Assembly (NCBI RefSeq): GCF_003086895.1
Contig: NZ_CP026004.1
Coordinates: forward strand, 4,360,684-4,424,683
Length of the DNA stretch: 64,000 nucleotides
Origin: Stenotrophomonas sp. ESTM1D_MKCIP4_1
GTDB lineage: Bacteria > Pseudomonadota > Gammaproteobacteria > Xanthomonadales > Xanthomonadaceae
Reading direction: 5' to 3'
The stretch's first letter is position 1. The number at the start of each line of letters is the position of its first letter. Shown here one piece after another: positions 12,625 through 21,296 of the stretch. The notes under the pieces are model-generated. The model was not told where the DNA came from, did no database searches, and saw nothing but the letters and a program-made list of their open reading frames with translations. Position numbers and translations under genes: made by a program.

Positions 12625-13346
12625 CAACGCTCCTCCACCGCAGTGCGCTTGCTGCGGGTGATCAGCCAGGCCACGCCGCGCAGGTCGCGGATGCCGACCA
12701 GCGCGCGGCCCAGGTTGTTGTACTTGGACACGCCAGCGGTGCGGTGGCGGTGGTTGACCGGCACGCTGGTGGTCTTCCAGCCGGCCCGCTGCATCAGCGC
12801 GGGCAGGTAGCGGTGCATGTGGTCGAAGTACGGCAGGTCGAGGAAGGCCTCGCGCTCGAACAGCTTGATGCCGCAGCCGGTGTCGGGCGTGTCGTCGCGC
12901 AGCATGCGTGCACGGATCGCATTGGCCCACTTGCTGGCCCAGCGCTTGCTGCCGCTGTCCTGGCGGTTCACGCGCCAGCCGGCGAACAGCTTCACCTGCG
13001 CATCGGCGCTCTGCCGTGCGGCCAGCAGCCGGGGAATATCCGCCGGGTCGTTCTGGCCGTCGCCATCCAGGGTGGCGATCCACGGTGCACGGGCATTGCG
13101 GACGCCGGTACGCACGGCCGTGCTCTGCCCACTCTGGCTGACGTGGTGCAGCACGCGCAGCTCGGGCGTGGTGGCCTTCAGGCCCTGCAGGACGGCAAGA
13201 CTGTCATCGCGCGAGTTGTCGTCCACATAGACGATCTCGAACGGCACCTGGCCGCGCAGCGCGGCCACGATTTCGCCGACCAGGGGCGCGACATTGTCGC
13301 GCTCGTTGAACACTGGAACGACAACGGAAAGCTCGGGGTGGCTCAT
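12624..13346 (-). CDS. GT2 polyprenyl-phosphate glycosyltransferase, DPM1/ArnC-like
   Basis: 240-aa GT-A family 2 transferase. It opens LSVVVPVFNERDNVAPLV, has a first acidic motif VDDNSRDDS and the metal-binding ATLDGDGQNDP, and a C-terminal acceptor region (HRHRTAGVSKYNNLGRA). There are no C-terminal membrane helices, so it matches the soluble or peripheral DPM1 class, which moves a sugar from a nucleotide donor to undecaprenyl phosphate. It is coupled to the LAB_N membrane protein downstream, and 90 bp after the epimerase-facing region. The donor sugar is not evident; the neighbouring epimerase suggests a uronic acid or hexose. Confidence 0.9.
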   Translation of the reverse strand: MSHPELSVVVPVFNERDNVAPLVGEIVAALRGQVPFEIVYVDDNSRDDSLAVLQGLKATTPELRVLHHVSQSGQSTAVRTGVRNARAPWIATLDGDGQNDPADIPRLLAARQSADAQVKLFAGWRVNRQDSGSKRWASKWANAIRARMLRDDTPDTGCGIKLFEREAFLDLPYFDHMHRYLPALMQRAGWKTTSVPVNHRHRTAGVSKYNNLGRALVGIRDLRGVAWLITRSKRTAVEER

Positions 13347-13436
13347 GGGTCACTCGGCCAGCAGGGATACAAAGACCGCGCATTCTCCAAAGCCGAGGTT
13401 ATCCGAAGATGAATCCGGCTGCGTGAGGGTCCGTCC

Positions 13437-14402
13437 TCAGGCGCGATCGCCAAAATACTCGCGGCACCACTGCACCACCGGCGGCAGGCCCTGTTCGATC
13501 GGGGTGGCTGCGTCGAAGCCGAAGGCCTCGTGAGCGCGGCGGGTGTCGGCCATCGTGCGCACCATGTCGCCCGGCTGCATCGGCTTGTAGACCTTCTGCG
13601 CGGGGCGGCCGGCGGCCTGCTCGATCACGCTGATGAAGCGCTCCAGCTCGACCGGGGTGTGGTTGCCGAGATTGAACACCCGGTGCGGCACGGGTTCGGT
13701 GCTGGGGTTCGCGAGGGCGCCGAGGATGCCCGATACGATGTCGGAAACATGTGTGAAATCGCGCTGCATGCGCCCTTCGTTGAACACGTCGATCGGCCGC
13801 CCGGCCAGCACCGCGCGCGAGAACAGCAGCGGCGCCATGTCCGGCCGGCCCCACGGACCGTACACGGTGAAGAAGCGCAGGCCGGTGGAACGCAGGCCGT
13901 ACAGCTGCGCGTAGGTGTAGGCCATCAGCTCGTTGGCCGCCTTGGTGGCCGCATACAGCGAGCGCGGCTGGTCCACGCGCTGGTCCTCGGAGAACGGCGG
14001 CGTGGCCGAATCGCCATACACCGAACTGCTGGAGGCGTAGACCAGGTGCTGCACACCGCGGTGGCGGCACAGCTCGAGCATGTTGACGAAACCGACCAGG
14101 TTGCTGTCGACGTAGGCGTGCGGGTTTTCCAGCGAGTAACGCACGCCGGCCTGCGCGGCCAGGTGGATCACCGCCGTCGGCTGCACCTCATCGAACAGCG
14201 CGGCCAGCCCCTGCTGGTCGGTCAGGTCCAGCGTGCGCAGGTCCAGGCCCGGGCACAGCGCGGCGACACGATCACGCTTGATCTGCGGGTCGTAGTAGTC
14301 GTTGAAGTTGTCCAGGCCAACCACGGCCTGGCCGGCCTCCAGCAGCGCGCGGGCAGTGTAGGCACCGATGAAGCCGGCAGCGCCGGTGAGCAGGATGGTC
14401 AT
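13437..14402 (-). CDS. NAD-dependent epimerase, UDP-glucuronate 4-epimerase-like
   Basis: 321-aa extended short-chain dehydrogenase. The N-terminal Rossmann motif is TGAAGFIGAYTARALLEAG, the catalytic Ser/Tyr/Lys are in ASSSSVYGD and SLYAATKAANE, and the substrate segment FFTVYGPWGRPDMAPLLFSR is characteristic of the UDP-glucuronate 4-epimerase (CapI-like) branch rather than GalE. It reads in the same direction as the GT2 and LAB_N genes. The trio looks like a small envelope-glycan module. The substrate is inferred from the motif only. Confidence 0.88.
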   Translation of the reverse strand: MTILLTGAAGFIGAYTARALLEAGQAVVGLDNFNDYYDPQIKRDRVAALCPGLDLRTLDLTDQQGLAALFDEVQPTAVIHLAAQAGVRYSLENPHAYVDSNLVGFVNMLELCRHRGVQHLVYASSSSVYGDSATPPFSEDQRVDQPRSLYAATKAANELMAYTYAQLYGLRSTGLRFFTVYGPWGRPDMAPLLFSRAVLAGRPIDVFNEGRMQRDFTHVSDIVSGILGALANPSTEPVPHRVFNLGNHTPVELERFISVIEQAAGRPAQKVYKPMQPGDMVRTMADTRRAHEAFGFDAATPIEQGLPPVVQWCREYFGDRA

Positions 14403-14447
14403 GGCAAGGGCTCTGGAACGAAGTTCAGACGAAGGATGTTACCGATC

Positions 14448-15173
14448 TCAGAAGAAACCGAAACGCTTCTTTGCGACGTTGGTCCGACCCGGCACGATCA
14501 CATCCTTGATGTTCTTCGCATCGAAGCGGCCCAGCAGGGTCTCGGCATCCTTCTTCAATTTCAGGTCCATCTCTTCCGGGTACAGCGGAACGATGGACAT
14601 GAATTCAACGGTGATGCCGTCGTCCAGCTGCAGTGTGGCGAAGTCATCGGGGGCGGAGACCGGCGGCAGCACGATGGCACCATCGAAACCCACACCGGGC
14701 GCGTACGGCTCGGCGGGGTGGCCGTTGGGAATGGTGTGGCCGAAGCCGAGCCAGGTGTCGTACTCGTGCGGCAGGCGCGCCAGCGTCTTCAGCAGGCGCA
14801 CCGGCCAGTAGTTGCGTTCATCCTCGAAGGCGTCCTGGGTGATCGGCCAGTCGGCCGGTAGGGTCACCATCAGTTCCATGTACTGCGGCACCTCCACCTC
14901 TGCGGGCGTGGTCATGGGCAGGTCGCTCATGCCCGAGGTCACCAGGCGCAGGTACGGGAATTGTTCGCTGGCCGGCACGACGTGCACGTCGATATGCACC
15001 AGGTCGGAGATGATTTCGTGGAATACACCGGACACCGGGCCCAGATGGCGCTCGATGTGCGCACTGATGGCCTCGATGTGCGATTCACCCCGGGCCGGGG
15101 TGAACTCCTTCTCCCGGCTGTGCCGCAGGATCGGGCTGCCGCCCGGGCTGGTGTCGTCGGTCTCAATGCTCAT
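14448..15173 (-). CDS. suppressor-of-fused (SUFU) domain protein
   Basis: 241-aa cytosolic protein of the bacterial SUFU family. The core reads as an N-terminal helix (ISAHIERHLGPVSGVFHEII), then HIDVHVVPASEQFPYLRLVT, the PQYMELMVTLPADWP segment and NYWPVRLLKTLARLPHEYDT, the usual SUFU spacing. I chose the ATG at 15173 because AGGGAG lies about 7 nt upstream; a GTG at 15200 would add nine residues. The C-terminus is basic (GRTNVAKKRFGFF). The role of bacterial SUFU proteins is unclear; some act as immunity proteins in toxin loci, but no toxin gene is next to this one. It follows parB by 84 bp. Confidence 0.85.
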   Translation of the reverse strand: MSIETDDTSPGGSPILRHSREKEFTPARGESHIEAISAHIERHLGPVSGVFHEIISDLVHIDVHVVPASEQFPYLRLVTSGMSDLPMTTPAEVEVPQYMELMVTLPADWPITQDAFEDERNYWPVRLLKTLARLPHEYDTWLGFGHTIPNGHPAEPYAPGVGFDGAIVLPPVSAPDDFATLQLDDGITVEFMSIVPLYPEEMDLKLKKDAETLLGRFDAKNIKDVIVPGRTNVAKKRFGFF

Positions 15174-15257
15174 TCCTGCTCCCTGGATGAGCCGCGGCAC
15201 GGCGCCGTCCGGCGGTGTGCGAGGTTCCTGCCGTGCGCGGTTGCAGTGATGCCACGC

Positions 15258-16178
15258 TCAACCCTGGCGGGTGCGCAGCTTTTCCAGCACGCCGTCCAGC
15301 GTGTCCAGATCGGTGTAATGGATGATCAGCTTGCCCTTGCCGCCGCGGCCGTGGTTGATGGCCACCTTGGTACCCAGCGATTCGGACAGCTCGGTTTCCA
15401 GCGAAGCGATGTCGGCCTGCTGCACCTTCGGCGAGGCCACCGGACGGTTGCTCGGCACCTTGCCGGCGGCGAATGCCTGCGCACGGCGCTCAACCTCGCG
15501 CACCGACCAGCCTTCATCCGCCGCTTCCTGGGCCAGCTTGCCGGCCAGTTCCGGGGCCAGCGTCAGCAGCGCGCGGGCGTGGCCCATTTCCAGGCGGCGG
15601 GTTTCCAGCAGCAGGCGGATGGCGACCGGCAGCTCCAGCAGGCGCAGCAGGTTGGACACCGCCGCGCGCGAGCGGCCGACGGCTTCGGCAGCCTCGGCGT
15701 GGGTCAGGGTGAATTCGCTGATCAGGCGCTGCAGCGCTTCGGCTTCTTCCAGCGGATTCAGGTCTTCGCGCTGGATGTTCTCGATCAGCGCCATCGCGAT
15801 GACGGTGCGGTCTTCCAGCTCGCGCACCACCACCGGCACTTCGTCCAGCCCGGCCAGCTGCGATGCGCGCCAGCGGCGCTCACCGGCAACGATTTCGTAG
15901 TTGCCCGCCGGCAGCTGGCGCACCAGGATCGGCTGGATCACGCCCTGCGACTTGATCGAATCGGCCAGCTCGGAGAGCTTGCCTTCGTCCATCTCACGGC
16001 GCGGCTGGTACTTGCCCGGCTGCAGCTGGCCCACGGCCAGCTTGCGCAGCACTTCACCCGGCAGGGGTTCGATGACCGCAGTGGTGGCCTGCACCTGGCT
16101 GGCCGCGCCCTTGGGGCCCAGCAGGGCGTCCAGTCCGCGGCCGAGGCCTCGCTTCTTGGCGGCAGGCTTGCTGGTCAT
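15258..16178 (-). CDS. parB: chromosome partitioning protein ParB
   Basis: 306-aa ParB/Spo0J. An N-terminal Lys/Arg-rich tail (KKRGLGRGLDALLG) is the typical ParA-stimulating start. Next comes the CTP-binding N-terminal domain with GKYQPRREMDEGKLSELADS and the box-II motif GERRWRASQLAGL, then ALIENIQREDLNPLEEAEAL and the helix-turn-helix (THAEAAEAVGRSRAAVSNLL) that reads parS. The C-terminal ~55 residues form the dimer domain. Its ATG overlaps the parA stop by one base. I looked for a parS palindrome near the genes and saw none in this window. Confidence 0.96.
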   Translation of the reverse strand: MTSKPAAKKRGLGRGLDALLGPKGAASQVQATTAVIEPLPGEVLRKLAVGQLQPGKYQPRREMDEGKLSELADSIKSQGVIQPILVRQLPAGNYEIVAGERRWRASQLAGLDEVPVVVRELEDRTVIAMALIENIQREDLNPLEEAEALQRLISEFTLTHAEAAEAVGRSRAAVSNLLRLLELPVAIRLLLETRRLEMGHARALLTLAPELAGKLAQEAADEGWSVREVERRAQAFAAGKVPSNRPVASPKVQQADIASLETELSESLGTKVAINHGRGGKGKLIIHYTDLDTLDGVLEKLRTRQG

Positions 16179-16975
16179 CAGGCGGTCTCCACGGCCTTGG
16201 CGGCCTTGTTGCGGTCGTTGTTGCGACGGATGATCTCGCCGGCCAGGCCCAGGTAGGCCACGCCACCGCGCGAGGCGCGGTCGTAGCCGACGATGCTCTG
16301 GCCATGGCTGGGCGCTTCGGCCAGGCGCACGTTGCGCGGCACGATGGTGCGGAACACGCGGTCACCGAAGTGCTCGGTCAGTTCGGCCGACACCGCGTTG
16401 GCCAGGTTGTTGCGCACGTCGAACATGGTGCGCAGCACGCCCTCGATCTCCAGCACCGGGTTGAGGTTGGTGCGCAGCGCTTCGATGGTTTCCACCAGCG
16501 CGCTCAGGCCTTCCAGCGCGTAGTACTCGCACTGCATGGGCACCAGCACCGAATCGGCGGCGGCCAGCGCGTTGAGCGTCAGCAGCGACAGCGCCGGCGG
16601 GCAGTCGATCAGGATGAAGTCGTACTCGTCGCGGATCGGCGCCAGCGCGCGCTTCAGGCGCTGCTCGCGCTCTTCCTGCGCCATCAGCTGGATCTCGGCC
16701 GCGGTCAGGTCGATGTTGCCCGGCAGCAGGTCGTAGCCCTCGGCGGTGGCCACGCGCACGTCCGCTGCCTTGGCTTCGCCCAGCAGCAGATCGTAGGTGG
16801 AGGAGACCAGCTCGCGCTTGTCCACGCCACTGCCCATGGTCGCGTTGCCCTGCGAATCCAGGTCGACCAACAGCACGCGCTTGGGTGCGTTGGCCAGGGA
16901 AGCGGCCAGGTTGACGGCGGTCGTGGTCTTGCCGACGCCACCCTTCTGGTTGGCGATGGCGATGATGCGGGCCAT
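16178..16975 (-). CDS. parA: chromosome partitioning ATPase ParA/Soj
   Basis: 265-aa deviant-Walker ATPase. The motif KGGVGKTTTAVNLAASLA opens the protein with both the signature Lys and the P-loop Lys. Walker B is YDFILIDCPPALSLLTLNAL, and VLVPMQCEYYALEGLSALVE is the chromosomal Soj/ParA signature, as opposed to plasmid ParA with its long N-terminal DNA-binding domain. It drives origin segregation with ParB. The gene order rsmG-parA-parB, all leftward, is the conserved bacterial arrangement near oriC, although no dnaA or origin is visible here. Confidence 0.96.
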   Translation of the reverse strand: MARIIAIANQKGGVGKTTTAVNLAASLANAPKRVLLVDLDSQGNATMGSGVDKRELVSSTYDLLLGEAKAADVRVATAEGYDLLPGNIDLTAAEIQLMAQEEREQRLKRALAPIRDEYDFILIDCPPALSLLTLNALAAADSVLVPMQCEYYALEGLSALVETIEALRTNLNPVLEIEGVLRTMFDVRNNLANAVSAELTEHFGDRVFRTIVPRNVRLAEAPSHGQSIVGYDRASRGGVAYLGLAGEIIRRNNDRNKAAKAVETA

Positions 16976-17087
16976 GCGGGTGTGCCTCGTCGACGTGTGC
17001 TGGGACCGGTCATTATGCGTACAACCGGCCCCGTGCGGAAATCATGGATCGCCAACCCGTTGTTCCGCAAAGGGCTGGCGGCGGGGT

Positions 17088-17726
17088 TCAGGGGCCTGTA
17101 ACAGTGACCAGATGGCGTTCGCCGGCCAGGCCGGGCACGCTCAGCGGGGTCACCTCGCGCACCTGCCAGCCTGACGGCAGGGCCGCGATCTCGTCATGCG
17201 GGTAGACGCCCTTCATGGCCAGCAGCACGCCACCGGGGCGCAGCAGGTGGCCACCGACGCGGACAATGCCGGCCAGGGTATCCATCGCGCGCGCGGTCAG
17301 CTGGTCGTAGCGGCCGGCCTCGTCCAGCGCCTCGGCGCGCGATTCGGCCACGCGTGCATTGGCCAGGCCCAGCTGGCGCACGGCTTCGCGCATGAAGCGC
17401 GCCTTCTTGCCGTTGCTCTCCACCAGGGTGACCTGCAGGCCCGGGCAGGCGATGGCCAGCGGGATGCCCGGCAGCCCGGGGCCGGTACCGAGATCGGCCA
17501 GGCTGCCATCGGCCACGAACGGCTGCATCGCCAGCGAATCGAGCAGGTGGCGGGTGACCATTTCCTGCGGATCACGGATGGCGGTGAGGTTGTAGGTGCC
17601 GTTCCAGCGGTGCAGCAGCGCCAGGTAGCGCAGCAGCGGCGGCGCCAATGCGGCCGCCAGGCCCATGCTGGCCAGGCCCTGTTCCAGCGTGGAGACCGCG
17701 CCGGCGGGAAGATCGTGTTCGCTCAT
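17088..17726 (-). CDS. rsmG: 16S rRNA m7G527 methyltransferase RsmG
   Basis: 212-aa RsmG (GidB), which methylates N7 of G527 in 16S rRNA using S-adenosylmethionine. The SAM-binding motif [20 protein letters not shown] is intact, preceded by [20 protein letters not shown], the hallmark RsmG segment, and followed by [20 protein letters not shown]. The length is normal for the family. The ATG at 17726 (MSEHDLPAG) is the only good start. It lies 112 bp before parA; the three genes likely share transcription. Confidence 0.95.
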   Translation of the reverse strand: MSEHDLPAGAVSTLEQGLASMGLAAALAPPLLRYLALLHRWNGTYNLTAIRDPQEMVTRHLLDSLAMQPFVADGSLADLGTGPGLPGIPLAIACPGLQVTLVESNGKKARFMREAVRQLGLANARVAESRAEALDEAGRYDQLTARAMDTLAGIVRVGGHLLRPGGVLLAMKGVYPHDEIAALPSGWQVREVTPLSVPGLAGERHLVTVTGP

Positions 17727-17765
17727 GCCGTCATTATCGCCGGTTTTGCCCGCCGGTTCGCCGCT

Positions 17766-18365
17766 TCAGTGTGGATACCACGCCAATGCCGCGCGGAACT
17801 GGCCGCTGGCCTGCCATTCGTGCAGGTGCCAGCGCTCGGCCTGGCCCAGTTCGGCGTCGCACCAGCGCAGGTGCAGGGCACCATCGGCGCCGGGCGCCAG
17901 CTGCAGGCGGTGCAGGCCGAAGGAGATGCCCTGGCCGTGCGCCTTGAGCAGCGCTTCCTTGGCGCACCACACGCGGAAGAACCAGTGTTCGCGCTCGTCG
18001 GCAGCCAGCCCCTGCAGCCACGCCACTTCGTCGGGGTGGAAGAAGCGCTGGATGATTTCCAGCAGCCGCGGGCGTGGGCGCAGCAGTTCCAGGTCCACGC
18101 CCAGCCGCACGCCCTCGCCCAGCGCCACCAGCAGCACCTCGCCGCTGTGGCTCCAGCCGGTGCCGTAGTGGGCCAGCGCGCCGGCCAGTTCCGGCCGGCC
18201 CTTGTCGTCGCGCACCAGCGGCAGGGCATCGGGTTCACCGCCCAGCGCCTGCGCCAGCACCTGCCGGGCCTGCGGCTCACCGCGCTGGCCGGGCACATGC
18301 GGGCAGCGCCAGACCGTCACCGGGCCGAAACGCCAGGGGCCGTCGAGGGTGGCTGGCAGGCTCAT
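17766..18365 (-). CDS. 4'-phosphopantetheinyl transferase superfamily protein
   Basis: 199-aa Sfp/AcpT-superfamily enzyme that moves phosphopantetheine from coenzyme A to a carrier protein. The two Mg-binding motifs are present: GVDLELLRPR and FRVWCAKEALLKAHGQGI (the W..KEA..K signature). I start it at the ATG at 18365 (MSLPATLDGPWRFG); the open frame continues upstream on the same strand but runs through the divergent GlsB-like gene and is not coding. The short N-terminus resembles single-domain relatives seen in Xanthomonas. The carrier protein is unknown; none lies nearby. It precedes rsmG with a 39-bp gap. Confidence 0.88.
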   Translation of the reverse strand: MSLPATLDGPWRFGPVTVWRCPHVPGQRGEPQARQVLAQALGGEPDALPLVRDDKGRPELAGALAHYGTGWSHSGEVLLVALGEGVRLGVDLELLRPRPRLLEIIQRFFHPDEVAWLQGLAADEREHWFFRVWCAKEALLKAHGQGISFGLHRLQLAPGADGALHLRWCDAELGQAERWHLHEWQASGQFRAALAWYPH

Positions 18366-18455
18366 CCGCACGCGCCCGTCACGGGATTGCACGACGGTTT
18401 CACGGCACTGCGGGTCAACTGGTCCCCGTCCCTTCCCCTTCCAGAGGTCACGTTC

Positions 18456-18707
18456 ATGGGCATCATCATCTGGCTGATCGTTGGCGGCATCGTGGGCTGG
18501 CTGGCCAGCATCATCATGCGTCGCGACGCCCAGCAGGGCATCATCCTCAACGTCGTGGTGGGCATCGTCGGCGCGCTGATTGCCGGCTTCCTGTTCGGCG
18601 GCGGCATCAACGATGCCATCACCCTGCGCACGTTCCTGTTCTCGCTGATCGGCGCGGTGATCCTGCTGGCCATCGTCAACCTGTTCACCCGCAAGAGCAT
18701 ACGGTGA
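18456..18707 (+). CDS. GlsB/YeaQ/YmgE-family small membrane protein
   Basis: 83-aa protein with three hydrophobic segments (MGIIIWLIVGGIVGWLASII; GIILNVVVGIVGALIAGFLF; TFLFSLIGAVILLAIVNLFT) and a basic end (RKSIR). This is the transglycosylase-associated protein family, a small inner-membrane family linked to stress responses. AGAGG lies upstream of the ATG at 18456. It is transcribed divergently from the phosphopantetheinyl transferase (90-bp gap) and ends at a SMAG hairpin and terminator shared with xthA. Confidence 0.88.
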   Translation: MGIIIWLIVGGIVGWLASIIMRRDAQQGIILNVVVGIVGALIAGFLFGGGINDAITLRTFLFSLIGAVILLAIVNLFTRKSIR

Positions 18708-18714
18708 AACAGCG

Positions 18715-18737
18715 GTAGTGCCGGCCGCTGGCCGGTA
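18715..18737 (+). repeat. SMAG hairpin
   Basis: GTAGTGCCGGCCGCTGGCCGG, a GTAG-headed GC hairpin 7 nt after the stop of the GlsB-like gene. Confidence 0.8.
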
Positions 18738-18747
18738 TCTGTTCCAG

Positions 18748-18777
18748 AAGGCCCGGCAGTCGCCGGGCCTTCTTCGT

Positions 18778-18778
<1 letters not shown>
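18748..18778. terminator. bidirectional rho-independent terminator
   Basis: Perfect 10-bp stem AAGGCCCGGC / GCCGGGCCTT with a 4-nt loop, followed by CTTCGTT. It lies between two genes that converge (the GlsB-like gene and xthA), so it can serve both. Confidence 0.8.
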
Positions 18779-19545
<767 letters not shown>

Positions 19546-19572
19546 GGGGGCATTCTACCCGCCCCTGCTTTG

Positions 19573-19675
19573 GTAGACGCCAACCTTGGTTGGCGCGTGA
19601 ATCTCCGTGTGCCAACCAAGGTTGGCACCTACCAGAGCAGATCCCGTCAGTAGAGCCACGCCATACGTGGCTTCA
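19573..19675. repeat. SMAG hairpin pair plus a third copy
   Basis: GTAGACGCCAACCTTGGTTGGC faces a copy on the other strand (GCCAACCAAGGTTGGC with CACCTACC), so the pair could fold into one long hairpin. A third, GTAGAGCCACGCCATACGTGG, begins at 19650 and runs into the stop codon of the aldehyde dehydrogenase gene. Confidence 0.82.
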
Positions 19676-21082
19676 CCGAACCAGCAGCTTCAACAACCCC
19701 GCGATTTTCGAGTACGGCGGCCGCAGGCGATCACTGGCCGCCCAGCGCGACTGCCACAGCACCGGCAGCCGCTTGCTCATGGCATCGAACCCGGCCCGGC
19801 CGTGGTACGCGCCCATGCCACTGGCCCCTACCCCACCGAACGGCAGGCCGTCGGCGGCGAAGTGCAGCAGCGTGTCGTTCACCGTCACCCCGCCCGCCAC
19901 CACCTGGCCGAGGATGCGTTCCACCGTGGCCGTGTCATGGCTGAAGGGATACAGCGCCAGCGGCCGCTCGCGCGACAGCACATCGGCCAGCGCCGCCTCC
20001 AGATCCGGGTAGGCCCGCACCGGCAGGATCGGCCCGAAGATTTCCTCGCGCATCAGGTCCAGGTCGTCTGGCGGGTCCAGCACCACGGTCGGCACCAGCA
20101 GCCGCTCGCGGTCGGCGCGCGCCGCGTCCACCTGCGCCAGCGGGATCACCGGCACGCCACGTTCGCGCGCCTGCGCCAGATAGCCCTGCAGGCGCTGGTA
20201 CTGGCCCTCGTTGATGATGCGCGTGTAATCGCCGGCATCGCTGAAGTCGCCATAGCGCTCGCGCACCTGCTGCTGCAGCGCCTGCACGAATTCGCGCTGG
20301 CGCGCCGTGTCGATCAGCACGTAGTCCGGCGCGATGCAGGTCTGGCCTGCGTTGAACCACTTGCCGGTGGCCAGTCGCGCGGCAGCCTTTTCCAGCGGGA
20401 AATCGCGGCAGACAATCGCCGGCGATTTGCCGCCCAGCTCCAGGGTCAACGGCACCAGATGCTCGGCTGCGGCGGCCATCACCTTGCGGCCCACGGCGGT
20501 CGAGCCGGTAAACAGCAGATGGTCCAGCGGCAGCGAGGACACCGCCGCGGCCACGTCCGCCCCGCCCTGCACCACCGCCACCCGATCAGGCGGGAACACG
20601 CCGGCCAGCAGATCGGCCAGGAAGGCACTGGTGCGCGGGGTGTGCTCGGAAGGTTTCAGCAGCACGTGGTTGCCCGCGGCGATGGCCGTGACCAGCGGCA
20701 CCAGCGCCAGCGTGACCGGGTAGTTCCAGGGCGAGATCACGCCGACCACGCCCAGCGGCGTCGGCCGCAGCTGCGCGCGCGCCGGCCACAGCTTCCAGCC
20801 CGCCGATGCCCGCTGCGGCTTCGACCAGGGCCGCAGATGGCGGCGCAGGTGGTCGATGGCCGACAGCACGCTCATGCCATCGGCCAGCTTTGATTCAACG
20901 TCGGCGCGGTGGCCGAAGTCGGCGGCGATGGCCTGCGCCATTTCATCCAGGCGCGGCTTCAGCGCCTCGCGCAGGCGTCGCAGGTCGTCCCCGCGCTGGT
21001 CCAGCGAAGGGCGCTGGGCCTGCCAGGCGCTGCGCAGGGTGTGCAGGAGGGCGGGAAGGTCGGCCGGAGCGGTGGTGGTCAT
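19673..21082 (-). CDS. coniferyl-aldehyde-type aldehyde dehydrogenase
   Basis: 469-aa NAD(P)-dependent aldehyde dehydrogenase, closest in wording to coniferyl aldehyde dehydrogenases (CalB). The motifs are GVVGVISPWNYPVTLALVPL, LKPSEHTPRTSAFLADLLAG, FTGSTAVGRKVMAAAAEHL, the catalytic Glu in LELGGKSPA and the catalytic Cys in NAGQTCIAPDYVLI. I used the ATG at 21082 (MTTTAPADLPAL); the frame stays open upstream through repeats. It lacks a signal peptide. The C-terminus is hydrophobic (YSKIAGLLKLLVR), as in ALDH3-like enzymes that touch the membrane. The physiological substrate is uncertain: aromatic or long-chain aldehydes. Confidence 0.9.
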   Translation of the reverse strand: MTTTAPADLPALLHTLRSAWQAQRPSLDQRGDDLRRLREALKPRLDEMAQAIAADFGHRADVESKLADGMSVLSAIDHLRRHLRPWSKPQRASAGWKLWPARAQLRPTPLGVVGVISPWNYPVTLALVPLVTAIAAGNHVLLKPSEHTPRTSAFLADLLAGVFPPDRVAVVQGGADVAAAVSSLPLDHLLFTGSTAVGRKVMAAAAEHLVPLTLELGGKSPAIVCRDFPLEKAAARLATGKWFNAGQTCIAPDYVLIDTARQREFVQALQQQVRERYGDFSDAGDYTRIINEGQYQRLQGYLAQARERGVPVIPLAQVDAARADRERLLVPTVVLDPPDDLDLMREEIFGPILPVRAYPDLEAALADVLSRERPLALYPFSHDTATVERILGQVVAGGVTVNDTLLHFAADGLPFGGVGASGMGAYHGRAGFDAMSKRLPVLWQSRWAASDRLRPPYSKIAGLLKLLVR

Positions 21083-21115
21083 GGGCCGACTATACGGGCT
21101 GCCGCGCCTTTCACT

Positions 21116-21155
21116 GGGGTCAGATCCCTTTCGCAAGCGAAAGGGATCTGACCCC
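21116..21155. repeat. long palindrome, GGGGTCAGA family copy 3
   Basis: The cleanest copy: 19-bp perfect arms (GGGGTCAGATCCCTTTCGC and its complement) with a 2-nt loop. It lies upstream of the aldehyde dehydrogenase start. Confidence 0.85.
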
Positions 21156-21177
21156 GGGCGTGCTGGACCGCGCGACG

Positions 21178-21203
21178 GTAGAGTCGACCGTTGGTCGACT
21201 ATC
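21178..21203 (+). repeat. SMAG hairpin
   Basis: GTAGAGTCGACCGTTGGTCG followed by ACTATCGC, lying between the palindrome at 21116 and the transporter terminator. Confidence 0.75.
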
Positions 21204-21243
21204 GCGCGCAGCGCGGGGTTTCCAGCCCCCGTTCCCACAAACA

Positions 21244-21273
21244 GAAAGGCCGCGGTCTGCACCGCGGCCTTTC
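21244..21273 (-). terminator. rho-independent terminator after MHS transporter gene
   Basis: Perfect 13-bp stem GAAAGGCCGCGGT / ACCGCGGCCTTTC with a 4-nt loop, 23 nt beyond the stop of the transporter gene. On the minus strand it is followed by TGTTTGTG, a weak T tract. Confidence 0.78.
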
Positions 21274-21296
21274 CATCACTACATTGAACCCACCGG

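Noticed and set aside
15258..18365. A parS site near parA-parB
   Set aside because: I scanned by eye for TGTTTCACGTGAAACA-like or GTTCCACGTGGAAC-like palindromes in the region and saw none. The site probably lies outside the window or was missed.
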